Program-made: the position numbers and the translations under genes | NCBI GenBank assembly: GCA_023488685.1 | Contig: JAMDDR010000016.1 | Coordinates: forward strand, 1-36,692 | DNA: 36,692 nucleotides | Reading direction: 5' to 3' | Origin: Chloroflexota bacterium | GTDB taxonomy: Bacteria; Chloroflexota; Anaerolineae; J036; Brachytrichaceae | The notes under the pieces: model-generated | Seen by the model: only the letters and a program-made list of their open reading frames with translations | Told to the model about the DNA's origin: nothing | Databases searched by the model: none | In this document: piece after piece, positions 10,221-19,123 of the stretch | Layout of the letters: each line of letters opens with the position of its first letter | Numbering within the stretch: the stretch's first letter is position 1

Positions 10221-11704
10221 TGAATGATATCAAGGCATCAATCGTTATCCTGGCATGGAATGGGCGGCGTTATTTGCAAGATTGCCTGGAAGCAGTGCTT
10301 CGCCAGGAGTTCGCCAGTTTTGAGGTGATCGTTGTTGATAATGGGTCCACCGATGGTTCTGCGGATTTAGTATCCGAGCGGTTTCCAAAGGTCAAACTCA
10401 TTCGTAACGAAAGCAACCTGGGCTACTCAGCGGGGAATAACGTTGGGATCCGGGCAGCAAGCGGGGATGTGCTGGTATTCCTCAACCAGGATACCATTGT
10501 TCAGCCTGAATGGCTCGCTACCCTGGTAAATACTTCGCAGGATAGCCGCGTAGGTGTTGTAGGCTGCAAGATTCTTGATTTCGCAGGCACAACCCTATTG
10601 CACTGCGGCGGCTACCTGGAAATGCCATTGTTATTAGGCCGGCACATTGGTGCCGGTGAGCTTGACCAAGGTCAATACGATACGCCGTCTGAGGTCGAGT
10701 ACGTGACCGGTGCGGCGTTGGCGATGCGTCGTGACGTGCTGGAGCGAATCGGTGTATGGGATGAGCAATTCTGTCCGGCGTTTTACGAGGACGTGGACAT
10801 GTGCTGGCGCGCCCGAGCTGCCGGTCTTGCCGTCCGTTATGAGCCCAAGTCAGTGCTTCTACATGATGAATCATCGAGCACACGTGCTAATCCTTTACTC
10901 GGGCATTACTTGCATTGTCGGGCTCGATTGTCATTCTTGATCAAGCACTATCCAGTGGATTGGATACTGCAGCAGTTTGTGCCCGCGGAACGTACCCGAT
11001 TGGAAAATGTTGACTTTGCTGAGACTCGTGCCGACCATCGTGCCTTGGTAGAGGCTCGTGCGCTATGTAGTCATGTGAGGCACCCACGCGAACGTGCACA
11101 ATTGTGCCTGGCGTTGGATATGTTGCGACAGATTGCTGTCCGGCGTCAGCATAGCACTGAGGTAACTATAACGCCCGCCCCTGAGGGGTGGGGAGATGCT
11201 GAGCTTATTACACCGATGCCGCCCACATTGCAGGAGACCGATATTCTGTCTGCGCCGGGTCAGGATGTAGCTTCATCGCCAAAATCACGTAAAGTGGAAG
11301 CATTACTCGGGCGTTTGCAGGCCATCTCCCGACTACATGAACACCCATTTAAATCAGATGTGCCCTTGGTTGGCCCTATGATTGCTGCAGTACGGCGCGC
11401 TTGGAACTCAGTATCAACTCAGTGGTATGTGCGCCCACTGATCAACCAACAGAGCCTCTATAATGCCGCGGCAGTCGAAACGCTACTGGCTGTCGATGCG
11501 GATCATAACGGACTCATGGAGCAGATAGCCCGTATCGTTAAGCAAACTAAAGACACGCATTATGGGCTCTCCTATGTATGGGACATGGATAGTGTCGTCG
11601 CAAAGCTTGTGGAGCAACAGGCACTGTTACAACAGCAGGTGAATGCTCTGCGTGTCCAGCTTGACCGTATTCAAACAGAAAAGTCACGGGAGCAAGAGAA
11701 GTGA
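10220..11704 (+). CDS. Glycosyltransferase family 2 (WbbL-like) with extended C-terminal module
   Basis: This protein of about 494 residues begins with a GT-A fold: ASIVILAWNGRRYLQDCLEA, VVDNGSTDGS, then the metal-binding region VFLNQDT. The acceptor region FYEDVDMCWRARAAGL is typical of rhamnosyltransferase-like GT2 enzymes. The catalytic part ends near residue 290. About 200 further residues follow, including LVGPMIAAVRRAWN and YVRPLINQQSLYN, a module that recurs in two small proteins of this cluster (11701-12144 and 15557-16039), and a final coiled coil (LVEQQALLQQQVNALRVQLD). ATG 10220, arranged as TGATG with the previous stop, is preferred over the TTG three bases upstream. The long tail may hold the enzyme in a complex; this is an inference. 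Confidence 0.87.
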   Translation: MNDIKASIVILAWNGRRYLQDCLEAVLRQEFASFEVIVVDNGSTDGSADLVSERFPKVKLIRNESNLGYSAGNNVGIRAASGDVLVFLNQDTIVQPEWLATLVNTSQDSRVGVVGCKILDFAGTTLLHCGGYLEMPLLLGRHIGAGELDQGQYDTPSEVEYVTGAALAMRRDVLERIGVWDEQFCPAFYEDVDMCWRARAAGLAVRYEPKSVLLHDESSSTRANPLLGHYLHCRARLSFLIKHYPVDWILQQFVPAERTRLENVDFAETRADHRALVEARALCSHVRHPRERAQLCLALDMLRQIAVRRQHSTEVTITPAPEGWGDAELITPMPPTLQETDILSAPGQDVASSPKSRKVEALLGRLQAISRLHEHPFKSDVPLVGPMIAAVRRAWNSVSTQWYVRPLINQQSLYNAAAVETLLAVDADHNGLMEQIARIVKQTKDTHYGLSYVWDMDSVVAKLVEQQALLQQQVNALRVQLDRIQTEKSREQEK

Positions 11705-12144
11705 CATCTAACGATTGGCTGGAAATTCGAGACGATGGAATCGATGCAAATGCGATTGCGCGTCAGGTTGAGGAGCATATCGCAACTCACCATAAAGAAT
11801 GTCGCGAGTTTGACGCGGAGTCGGTGTCACAATCACTTTGGGAGCAGCACATTGGGCGTGCGGCTGCTGAGATGATACTAACCCCCAGCCTGCCCGAGGA
11901 TGGCGACATTTACCCGTACAACTATGTCATCGATTGGCGCATTCCGATTTTGGGACCACTGAATAGTATCGTGCGGCGGGTGATCAACCTTGAAATCAAA
12001 CGATATCTTGATCCTGCACTCCGAAAGCAGTCACGCCTGAATCGGCAGTTTCGTGAGGTGATTATTCAATTAATGCAAGAGAATCAGCGCTTACAGCGAG
12101 AGCTTATCTCATTGAAAGCGCAATCTCAGACGAAAAGCGAATGA
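11701..12144 (+). CDS. Small coiled-coil protein with Y-x7-Q-x3-N module
   Basis: I do not recognise a named family for this 147-residue protein. It has a short amphipathic N-terminal helix (DANAIARQVEEHIATHH), a central segment PILGPLNSIVRRVINLEI, the pattern YLDPALRKQSRLN (Y, then Q at +8 and N at +12), and a C-terminal coiled coil (LMQENQRLQRELISL). The same order of elements is found in the 160-residue protein at 15557-16039 and in the tail of the preceding GT2. From memory, similar segments precede methyltransferase domains in other polysaccharide clusters, so this may be a free-standing scaffold or membrane-docking subunit. The GTG start overlaps the GT2 stop (GTGA), which implies co-translation. 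There is no signal peptide or transmembrane helix. Confidence 0.8.
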   Translation: MTSNDWLEIRDDGIDANAIARQVEEHIATHHKECREFDAESVSQSLWEQHIGRAAAEMILTPSLPEDGDIYPYNYVIDWRIPILGPLNSIVRRVINLEIKRYLDPALRKQSRLNRQFREVIIQLMQENQRLQRELISLKAQSQTKSE

Positions 12145-12168
12145 TCTTTGTGGTGAATAATCTTTGTG

Positions 12169-13254
12169 ATGATCAATCAATTCCATCCTGCGGTTCATAA
12201 CGGCGACGCAATCGGCGAGCAGATCGCCTCTATTCGAAGTTTGCTCCTACAGGATGGCTATAAGAGCGAGATTTTCAGCGTATTTCCGGACGACGCCTAC
12301 AAAGCCCCGGTTCGTTTATTCAGAGAGTATGCCCCATACGCTTCATCTGAGAATGTGTTGTTGTTGCACTACTCGATTGGTTATCCGGATACGGTGTGGG
12401 AGTGGTTGCGCACCATTCCTGATCGTAAGGTGGTCGTTTATCATAATATAACCCCTCCATATTACTTTGCCGGGGTGAACGGGGCTTACTTTCTTGAAAC
12501 TCAACGTGGTCTAGACCAGCTTTTGCAGTTGCGGCAACTAGCTCCATATGCATGGAGTGATTCGGCGTTCAATGGACTTGACTTAGAGGCCCGTGGCTGG
12601 CATGATGTCAAGGTGCTGCCGATTATCTTTGATCGGCAACGCTACGATGTTCACCCTGATTTAGCCACACTCAAAAGGCTTAATGACGGCAACCCTAACG
12701 TGCTTTTTGTTGGACGTTGTGTCCCAAATAAGTGCTGGCAAGACGTAATTCTTGCATTTTTTTACTTAAAGCGCTGTATAAAGCCTGATGCACGACTATG
12801 TCTCGTTGGGTCGGATGCGGGAATGCAGCCTTACAGGGCATACTTAAATGCCCTTATCAGCACGCTGGGTTTGAGCGATGTCATCTTTGCAGGGCACATC
12901 AGCCAGGCTGAACTGGCGGCTTATTATAAGAGTGCCAGTGTGTTCTTGTGCATGAGCGAACACGAGGGATTCTGTGTGCCGCTGGTTGAAAGCATGTATT
13001 ACGGGGTGCCGGCTATTGCCTACAAGGCGGCCGCAGTGCCTGAGACGATGGGCGACTGCGGTCTGCTGATTCTCCGCAAGGATTTCGCTGCAATTGCTGA
13101 ACTTATAGGCTTGCTCATCGATGATATCCCACTAAGAGATCGTATTGTCAGCCAGCAGAAAGAGCGAGTAAAGGTGTTTGAGGCCGAGCACGTAAGGGTT
13201 CTACTTCGCAGTTACCTTGAACAAGTGCTTGCCAGTGGAAGAGGATCCTTGTGA
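12169..13254 (+). CDS. Glycosyltransferase family 4
   Basis: This protein of about 361 residues is a retaining GT-B glycosyltransferase. The donor domain starts at NVLFVGRCVPNKCWQDVILAF, and DARLCLVGSDAG follows. The E-x7-E motif is intact in SEHEGFCVPLVESMYYG, the phosphate- and sugar-binding loop of GT4 enzymes. The N-terminal acceptor domain includes HYSIGYPDTVWEWL and VVYHNITPPYYF. It is expected to work in the cytoplasm on a membrane-linked glycan. ATG 12169 is taken as the start; a GTG immediately before it (12166) is equally open, and an in-frame stop lies at 12154. No Shine-Dalgarno is seen. A direct repeat of ATCTTTGTG lies between this gene and the previous one. Its stop overlaps the next gene's GTG. 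Confidence 0.9.
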   Translation: MINQFHPAVHNGDAIGEQIASIRSLLLQDGYKSEIFSVFPDDAYKAPVRLFREYAPYASSENVLLLHYSIGYPDTVWEWLRTIPDRKVVVYHNITPPYYFAGVNGAYFLETQRGLDQLLQLRQLAPYAWSDSAFNGLDLEARGWHDVKVLPIIFDRQRYDVHPDLATLKRLNDGNPNVLFVGRCVPNKCWQDVILAFFYLKRCIKPDARLCLVGSDAGMQPYRAYLNALISTLGLSDVIFAGHISQAELAAYYKSASVFLCMSEHEGFCVPLVESMYYGVPAIAYKAAAVPETMGDCGLLILRKDFAAIAELIGLLIDDIPLRDRIVSQQKERVKVFEAEHVRVLLRSYLEQVLASGRGSL

Positions 13255-14336
13255 ATATCGTGTTATCAAGCAGCTCTGGCAACTGTGGCATTTATGAATG
13301 CGCGCAAATCATGCAGGCCGGTTTTGAGTCTCTGGGGCATCGTGTCCGTTACATCGGGGTCGAGCGCCAAAACGCGGCTGATTTGCGTGCCAAAATATCT
13401 CAAGTGGCTGATGATGATCAATTAGTGATCTTTGAATATGAGCCAGGCATCTTCAAGCTGCAACCATTGGTGCGCGCCATGGCAGCCTTGCGCATGCGCC
13501 GGAAGCAGGTATATCTCTCTCTTCATGAATTGGAGATCTCCAAGTTCCCGGAATATCATCAGGCCCTTTGGCGGTTTAATGAACCAGCGTGGCGCAGAAG
13601 TTGGAGAGCACCATTCTGGCTTCTGCGCGGGATGGCCGATGTGGCATACCGCTATGCCACGTTGCGCATTTATTTGCATCTTCTCGGCACCCTCTCAAAT
13701 CGCATCATCGTTCACTCTCCCCGCTTGATGGAGAATGTGGTGTTAATTACGGCGAACCAGAGCAAGGTGCGCTACACACCATTAGCGGTGAAGCCAATAC
13801 TAAGTGACAGGAATGCAATGCGCCGTAAACTGGGATTGCCGCTGAATTGCTTTGCGTTTATCGTGCTTGGATTTCTCTTCAGGCGGAAACGCATTACGGA
13901 TGTGATTCGCCAATTGCCTGAAGGGGCTGAGTTATGGGTGGTTGGGACAACCTCACCTTATGATCCTGGATATCTTGAGGAGATCGAGGCGTGCGTGGCG
14001 CAAAATGGCAAGCAAGCTCAGGTGCGCATCATTCAGGATTACAATGTAGAGCCTTATATGGTCGCCGCAGATGTAGCGGTGCTCTACTATCTTGATATCT
14101 TCCAGAGTGCTGTGGTGAGCCAGGCGATGGGTGCGGGCAAACCGTGCATTCTTTCCGATCTACCTGGGTTTGCAGAATATCGCCGTGCAGCCATGGTGGT
14201 AGAGACATTGCCACAATTGCGGCAGGCCATGCTTGATATTCAGAAACCTGAGGAGTACCAGCGTCTGGTTGGAGCTACAGCGCAGTTACGTGATGAGCAC
14301 AGCCCTGAAAAAATTGCACTCTCGTATCTGCGCTAG
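13251..14336 (+). CDS. Glycosyltransferase, GT4-like, degenerate active-site motif
   Basis: This 361-residue protein has a GT-B arrangement: NIVLSSSSGNCGIYECAQIM at the N-terminus and FIVLGFLFRRKRITDVI at the start of the donor domain, then ELWVVGTTSPYDPGYLEEI and VAADVAVLYYLDIFQS. The place of the E-x7-E motif reads DIFQSAVVSQAMGAGKPCIL, so both glutamates are replaced. This suggests either an unusual donor geometry or a non-catalytic partner. The GTG start overlaps the upstream stop, so it is part of the same translationally coupled run. Between this gene and the next lie only 30 bases. Assignment to glycan assembly is by fold and context; substrate unknown. Confidence 0.8.
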   Translation: MNIVLSSSSGNCGIYECAQIMQAGFESLGHRVRYIGVERQNAADLRAKISQVADDDQLVIFEYEPGIFKLQPLVRAMAALRMRRKQVYLSLHELEISKFPEYHQALWRFNEPAWRRSWRAPFWLLRGMADVAYRYATLRIYLHLLGTLSNRIIVHSPRLMENVVLITANQSKVRYTPLAVKPILSDRNAMRRKLGLPLNCFAFIVLGFLFRRKRITDVIRQLPEGAELWVVGTTSPYDPGYLEEIEACVAQNGKQAQVRIIQDYNVEPYMVAADVAVLYYLDIFQSAVVSQAMGAGKPCILSDLPGFAEYRRAAMVVETLPQLRQAMLDIQKPEEYQRLVGATAQLRDEHSPEKIALSYLR

Positions 14337-14366
14337 CACCAGGCTAGCACTAAAACGACACTGAAA

Positions 14367-15479
14367 GTGTTCGAATTAGACAAGCTTCCCTCTTTACTCA
14401 AAGGCCTGTCAAGGACTATAGCCATGCGATTACCTCTTTTTAGGAAGTTACGTGCTATTGAGCCAAAGCCAGCTTCTAGGAGCTGTGTGGAACCTACTCC
14501 GAAGCTATTACGGTCTCCTTGGGAGATCGAATACGACCCTAAAAGCTCTGAAGACGATATTTACTATTGCTTCCGTCTTCTCTTGGGCAGAAACCCCAGT
14601 TTCGTTGAATGGAATGGCCACAAGGCCCTGGCTGGCCGTGACTTGGCAAATACCGTTGCCTCTTACTTGTCTTGTCGTGAATTCAAGAACCGCAAACTGA
14701 ATACCTTGTCCGATGCCGATCATGTGCTCGTTGATTTAGGTACTCACAAAATATTCGTCTCACCTGCTGATACGGTGGTGGGAAGGCACATTTACGAGAC
14801 GAAGACATATGAGCCTAATGTCACAGCGGCGATCACAAAGGCTACTGCATCTGGCATGTGCTTTGTTGATGTCGGAGCGAACATTGGATACTTTACGATG
14901 TTGGCTTCTAGACTGGTCGGTAAAGGGGGAAAGGTTATCGCTTTTGAACCCTTCCAATACAATGTCAAGCTGCTCTACCTAAGTGCACGGGCGAATGGGT
15001 TTGATAATATCGAGATTTACCCTTTCGCTGTTGCTGATCGACAAGGGCTAATCGCTTATGACAACATGGCCAGCAACGGCGTTATTTCAGAAATAGAGAA
15101 CTCTCTCAATTCAGTGCTGTCTACGACTTTGGTCTATTCGGTCAGCCTGGATGGCATCCTGCAGCATCTGGATCGGTTGGATGTCTTGAAGATCGACGTC
15201 GAAGGCGCTGAATACATGGTGTTGAAAGGCGCACATGACCTTCTAAAGCGATTTCGGCCCATCATTTTTTCCGAGTTTTCTCCCCCTTTCCTTCAAGCAC
15301 TGTCACAAGTCACAGCAGAAACGTACCTTCAATTACTGTTGGTTGACAGTGGCTATTCCATTTCCGTGCTGGGTTCCAATGGGGACACTATCAACTGTGG
15401 GAGAGATTTAGGTAAAGTTGTTGAATATTTCAATAACTCCGGATCCGACCATATAGATGTCGCTGCTTACCCTGCGTGA
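14367..15479 (+). CDS. FkbM family methyltransferase with N-terminal extension
   Basis: This 370-residue protein carries a FkbM-type SAM-dependent methyltransferase domain at about residues 150-330: FVDVGANIGYFTMLASRLVG (motif I), VIAFEPFQYNVKLL, and LDVLKIDVEGAEYMVLKGAH, the family hallmark. The residues before it include DDIYYCFRLLLGRNPSF and VASYLSCREFKNR, which resemble the DUF4214 type of repeat (a LGR motif and an S-x-EF end) seen in other surface-glycan proteins. It probably O-methylates a sugar. The GTG start follows a 30-base gap; an internal ATG at the MRLPLFRKL stretch is an alternative. By eye the gene is more AT-rich than the housekeeping genes at the window ends. Confidence 0.88.
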   Translation: MFELDKLPSLLKGLSRTIAMRLPLFRKLRAIEPKPASRSCVEPTPKLLRSPWEIEYDPKSSEDDIYYCFRLLLGRNPSFVEWNGHKALAGRDLANTVASYLSCREFKNRKLNTLSDADHVLVDLGTHKIFVSPADTVVGRHIYETKTYEPNVTAAITKATASGMCFVDVGANIGYFTMLASRLVGKGGKVIAFEPFQYNVKLLYLSARANGFDNIEIYPFAVADRQGLIAYDNMASNGVISEIENSLNSVLSTTLVYSVSLDGILQHLDRLDVLKIDVEGAEYMVLKGAHDLLKRFRPIIFSEFSPPFLQALSQVTAETYLQLLLVDSGYSISVLGSNGDTINCGRDLGKVVEYFNNSGSDHIDVAAYPA

Positions 15480-15556
15480 GGGTCTGGGCTGGTGCCGTAA
15501 ATCATGTGATTACACTGGAAACGAAAGGATAGTGAAACCGCAACCCCAGGAGAAAT

Positions 15557-16039
15557 ATGGACGTTCATGATGTTGACACAGAGAGTACCGATCTGAGCGT
15601 CGAAGACATTATGGCTCAAATACGGGAACAGATACGAAATCGCCAGCCACAACAGCCAACCGTCGAATCCCGTTCAGAGACCATGCCTAATACGCTTGCA
15701 CAATCCAAGCAAATTGGATACGCTCCCTACAGCGATTTATACCAGGCGCGCAACAGTGCTGACGCGATTCGTGTGTCTCTTTCCATTGTTAAGCGGAACC
15801 ATTCGATCGTGGATCGACTGCTGGGCCGGCTGCGCTACGAGTTGCACAACCTGGTGATCTACTACCTGAATATGCTCGCGGCAAAGCAGGTGATTTTTAA
15901 CCGTTCAATGGTCAATGTCGTGTCGTTCATTGTTGAAAAGGTGTCTGAGCCTGAGGATCGCGTCACCGAATTGGAGCAAGAGGTACAGGATCTGCGCCAG
16001 CGTCTAGAGGCGCTTGAGCAGACGATAGCGAGAAGTTGA
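15557..16039 (+). CDS. Small coiled-coil protein with Y-x7-Q-x3-N module (second copy)
   Basis: This 160-residue protein has no recognised name. Its N-terminus DLSVEDIMAQIREQIRNR matches the helix of the 147-residue protein at 11701-12144. After a polar linker it carries SIVKRNHSIVDRLLGRLRYE and then YLNMLAAKQVIFN, again with Q and N at +8 and +12 from the tyrosine. The C-terminus from VSEPEDRVTELEQEVQDL on is a regular heptad coiled coil. The start is clear: AGGAGA lies 7 bases before ATG 15557. It is flanked by a FkbM methyltransferase and a GT4 enzyme. I infer a scaffold, chain-length or docking role by analogy with coiled-coil partners of glycan enzymes; nothing in the sequence proves it. 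Confidence 0.8.
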   Translation: MDVHDVDTESTDLSVEDIMAQIREQIRNRQPQQPTVESRSETMPNTLAQSKQIGYAPYSDLYQARNSADAIRVSLSIVKRNHSIVDRLLGRLRYELHNLVIYYLNMLAAKQVIFNRSMVNVVSFIVEKVSEPEDRVTELEQEVQDLRQRLEALEQTIARS

Positions 16040-16092
16040 GTGAGATAGTTTGGCATTGAGAAGAGTCTGCAAGACCTCTCCACATAATCACA

Positions 16093-17277
16093 ATGAGAAT
16101 CGCAATCGTTGTCATACGTTACGGACTTGAGGTGAACGGCGGTGCGGAATTAGAGGCCCGCCAGATCGCAGAGCGATTGGCTGGACACACAAAGGTAGAG
16201 ATACTCACTACCTGTGCGGTGGATCTAACAACCTGGGAGAACCATTACGCGCCAGGTCCGCAGATGCTAAATGGCGTGATGGTGAGGCGGTTTCCGGTTG
16301 CATCCACAAGAGACGTGGCCGAGTTTGGCCGCTTCAGTGCCCAGATTGTCTACAACGCGCGCACCATTTACGATGAGACGCAGTGGATGTTGTTGCAAGG
16401 TCCCAATGCCCCTACACTCACCCAGTACATCCGCGACCATGAAGCTGACTATGACCTGTTCATCTTCTTTTCCTATCTTTACGCAACGACTTTCACGGGT
16501 CTGCAATTAGTCCCTCACAAGAGCATCCTTTTTCCTACAGCACACGATGAAACCTGGCTGTATTTCGATATTTTTCGCACGATCTTCAATTTGCCGCGCG
16601 GTTTTATCTTCAATTCGGAGGAAGAGGCTGAACTCGTGCGTCGTTGCTTCAAGAATGAGTACATTCCAGGGGTTGTACTGGGTGTAGGCATTGACATCCC
16701 CACTGTCCCGTCCACATCAATTCCATTTAAGGATTACATCCTCTACTTGGGACGGGTGGATGAGGGGAAGAAATGTGACGAACTGTTCCAGTACTTCCTG
16801 AAATACAAAGAAGTCACCGCTGACCCGGTTAAACTTGTGCTCATCGGCGCAAAAGCCATGGCGATTCCCCAGCACCCAGACGTTGTCGCATTAGGCTACA
16901 TGCAGGACGAACGCTTTGCCTGGTTAAAGCAGGCACAAGTATTGGTTTTGCCTTCCTATTTTGAGAGTCTTTCGTTGGTTACGCTTGAGGCCTGGGGAAT
17001 GGGTATCCCTACACTGGTGAATGGCAAATCTGCTGTTCTAAAAGGGCATTGCCAGCGAGGCAACGGTGGGCTGTACTATGAAAGTGAAGAAGAGTTCGTC
17101 GAGACGCTGACACTGTTGCGTGCCCGAAGCGATCTTCGTGCCGTGCTCGGAAAACAAGGACAGGCCTATGTCAGGCAGCGTTACAACTGGGCTACGATTG
17201 AACAGGGTTATATACGCTTCTTGCGGCAAATGCACGATGTGGTTTATTCAAATCAACCCGTGACGAGCACTGTCTGA
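16093..17277 (+). CDS. Glycosyltransferase family 4
   Basis: This 394-residue GT-B enzyme starts with IVVIRYGLEVNGGAELEARQ, where GGAE is the usual N-terminal loop of GT4 enzymes. The donor domain runs from DYILYLGRVDEGKKCDELFQ through KLVLIGAKAMAIPQH. The E-x7-E motif is intact in YFESLSLVTLEAWGMGIP. It ends at a conserved YNWATIEQGYIRFL stretch. It is likely the last gene of the first polysaccharide transcript: a 141-base gap follows, containing a TATACT (17286-17291) and two small hairpins (GCGGT/ACCGC, and CAGGCA/TGCCTG at 17362-17379), none with a T-run. Substrate unknown. Confidence 0.9.
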   Translation: MRIAIVVIRYGLEVNGGAELEARQIAERLAGHTKVEILTTCAVDLTTWENHYAPGPQMLNGVMVRRFPVASTRDVAEFGRFSAQIVYNARTIYDETQWMLLQGPNAPTLTQYIRDHEADYDLFIFFSYLYATTFTGLQLVPHKSILFPTAHDETWLYFDIFRTIFNLPRGFIFNSEEEAELVRRCFKNEYIPGVVLGVGIDIPTVPSTSIPFKDYILYLGRVDEGKKCDELFQYFLKYKEVTADPVKLVLIGAKAMAIPQHPDVVALGYMQDERFAWLKQAQVLVLPSYFESLSLVTLEAWGMGIPTLVNGKSAVLKGHCQRGNGGLYYESEEEFVETLTLLRARSDLRAVLGKQGQAYVRQRYNWATIEQGYIRFLRQMHDVVYSNQPVTSTV

Positions 17278-17418
17278 CTTTGGGTTATACTTCTAGCGTA
17301 AACTTCATAATGGTTGGCGGTATGACACACCGCTGACGAGTACTACATGGTCATAGGCGTTCAGGCAATCTTCTGCCTGTAGCTCGTCTATTCCCGATCC
17401 GAGGAGTTACCGCGCAAG

Positions 17419-19077
17419 GTGAAGCACTTAATAAGAAATCTCTTTCTTGGTTTCCTGTCGCTCCTTTTGTTTCAACTCACTACATCTGCTTTTGCGTTCT
17501 CTCCAGCGGCGCCAACGCCACCGGTAGTCACGCTGAATGGTCAGGCTATACAGCAGTCTTCCCCCGCGGCTGCAGACTTTGATGGTGATGGTGATAAGGA
17601 GATCGTTATCGGTGGCAGTGATGGCATGTTGTACGTCATCGCTCATAACAATGGGACATGGAATGTTGTGTGGTCTCGCCAGACTGCCAGTGATATGAAC
17701 GCGGCTGGTGCTCCCAGCGGTGCCCCCTGTGTCACTTCCTTAAATGACATACGCTCTGCCCCGGCAGTGGGTGACCTTGATGGCGATGGCAAGCTTGAGA
17801 TCGTGGTCTCCACCGGTGGAGACCTTGTTAACCATCGTAATGGCGGTGTGTTGGTCTATCGGTATCAGTTTGCTTCCCCAGCCTGGACGTTTTCACTCGT
17901 TCCTGGCTGGCCCCAGCCCAAGATCGATCAGGTTGGTAGTGGCGATGGGGCAGGTAGCCCAGATGGTTGCTGGGATGGCATTTGGTCGACACCTGCGCTC
18001 GGTGATCTGGATGGTGATGGAAAGTTGGAGATCGTGGTCGAAGGTTTTGACCGTCGCATCCACGCCTGGCGCTTTAATGGGCAGCCCGTTGCTGGCTGGC
18101 CAATCTATCGCAACAATGGTGATCGACTCCTGAATGGCGGCTGGTCTTCTCCGGCCTTGGGGGATATCGATAACGACGGGTTACCAGAAGTTGTGGTTGG
18201 AACCGACAGCCCGCCCTGGGGAGGTGAAGGAACAGCCCCGGATTACAGCAAGGCGACCATTTGGGCGCTGAACGGCGACAGTACTAATGTGCCCGGCTGG
18301 CCGGTTGCCGTCAGTCAAAAGGTGCAATCTTCTCCCGCATTGGGCGATATTGATGGAGATGGACGATTGGAAATTGTTGTTGGAACAGGCACCGGTATTA
18401 ATAATGGGGCAACTGGTTACAAAGTGTACGCATTCAGAGGGAATGGCACTGCATTGCCTGGTTGGCCCAAAACGACCATGGGGAATATGCCAGCCTCACC
18501 TGCGCTGGCAGACTTAACCGGCGATGGCAAACCGGAAGTGATCATTGGCTGTGGCGCAGAAGGGGATCCATACCCGAATCCTCCCTGCACACTGCTTTAT
18601 GCGTGGTACAGTAATGGAAATAGCGTTGCTGGTTTTCCAATGAGCCCAGCGAACAACAACCCTTGGCCTACCTCACCCAACGGTTTACCTTATGCACCCG
18701 TTGTGGCGGACTATGATGGCGACGGCGCGTTGGAGATTTTGATACTCAATCGGTGGTCGTGGGGAATTTCGACGGTTGAGGCGAACGGCGCCAGTAGCAA
18801 TGATCCAACCCTGCAGACCGCCAACACGCTCTCAAGCTCGCCGCTTGTCGATGACGTAGATAATGATGGCAAACTGGAGATCATTGTGGGGGGCGCGAAT
18901 AGTAGCAATAGTGGGGGTAAGGGAGCCGTGTACATTTGGGAGGTGAATGGCAGTGCTACCGGCAAGCGTCCATGGCCGGCTTTTCGACACGGCATGTATC
19001 GCGCGGGACTTTATGCGCCGCCAACTGCGCCAACCTTGACCAGACATTTCTTCATACCACAAGTCAAGCATCGCTGA
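17419..19077 (+). CDS. Secreted FG-GAP/VCBS repeat beta-propeller protein
   Basis: This 552-residue protein has a clear signal peptide (hydrophobic FLGFLSLLLFQLTT, cleavage likely after SAFA near residue 26). Eight repeats carry a calcium-binding DxDGDG-type loop followed by E(I/V), for example DFDGDGDKEIVIGG, DLDGDGKLEIVV, DIDNDGLPEVVVG and DVDNDGKLEIIVGG. This is the FG-GAP/VCBS pattern of an integrin-like beta propeller, expected outside the cell. The C-terminus ends TLTRHFFIPQVKHR. From memory, many exported Chloroflexota proteins end in a similar hydrophobic-aromatic, Pro-Leu-Val, basic tail (YLPLV-type), so this may be a sorting or anchoring signal. The GTG start has GAGGAG at 17401-17406. 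It could bind or display the polysaccharide made by neighbouring genes, but it may have no connection. Confidence 0.9.
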   Translation: MKHLIRNLFLGFLSLLLFQLTTSAFAFSPAAPTPPVVTLNGQAIQQSSPAAADFDGDGDKEIVIGGSDGMLYVIAHNNGTWNVVWSRQTASDMNAAGAPSGAPCVTSLNDIRSAPAVGDLDGDGKLEIVVSTGGDLVNHRNGGVLVYRYQFASPAWTFSLVPGWPQPKIDQVGSGDGAGSPDGCWDGIWSTPALGDLDGDGKLEIVVEGFDRRIHAWRFNGQPVAGWPIYRNNGDRLLNGGWSSPALGDIDNDGLPEVVVGTDSPPWGGEGTAPDYSKATIWALNGDSTNVPGWPVAVSQKVQSSPALGDIDGDGRLEIVVGTGTGINNGATGYKVYAFRGNGTALPGWPKTTMGNMPASPALADLTGDGKPEVIIGCGAEGDPYPNPPCTLLYAWYSNGNSVAGFPMSPANNNPWPTSPNGLPYAPVVADYDGDGALEILILNRWSWGISTVEANGASSNDPTLQTANTLSSSPLVDDVDNDGKLEIIVGGANSSNSGGKGAVYIWEVNGSATGKRPWPAFRHGMYRAGLYAPPTAPTLTRHFFIPQVKHR

Positions 19078-19123
19078 CCCGAGACTTCGTTCTGGCTTTT
19101 TCCACTGCTTCACAGGTGGCTTT

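Noticed and set aside
17570..18900. Regularly spaced similar DNA segments (GATGGCGATGG type), considered as a DNA repeat array or CRISPR.
   Set aside because: They encode the DxDGDG loops of a beta-propeller and vary at synonymous sites, so the repetition is at the protein level.
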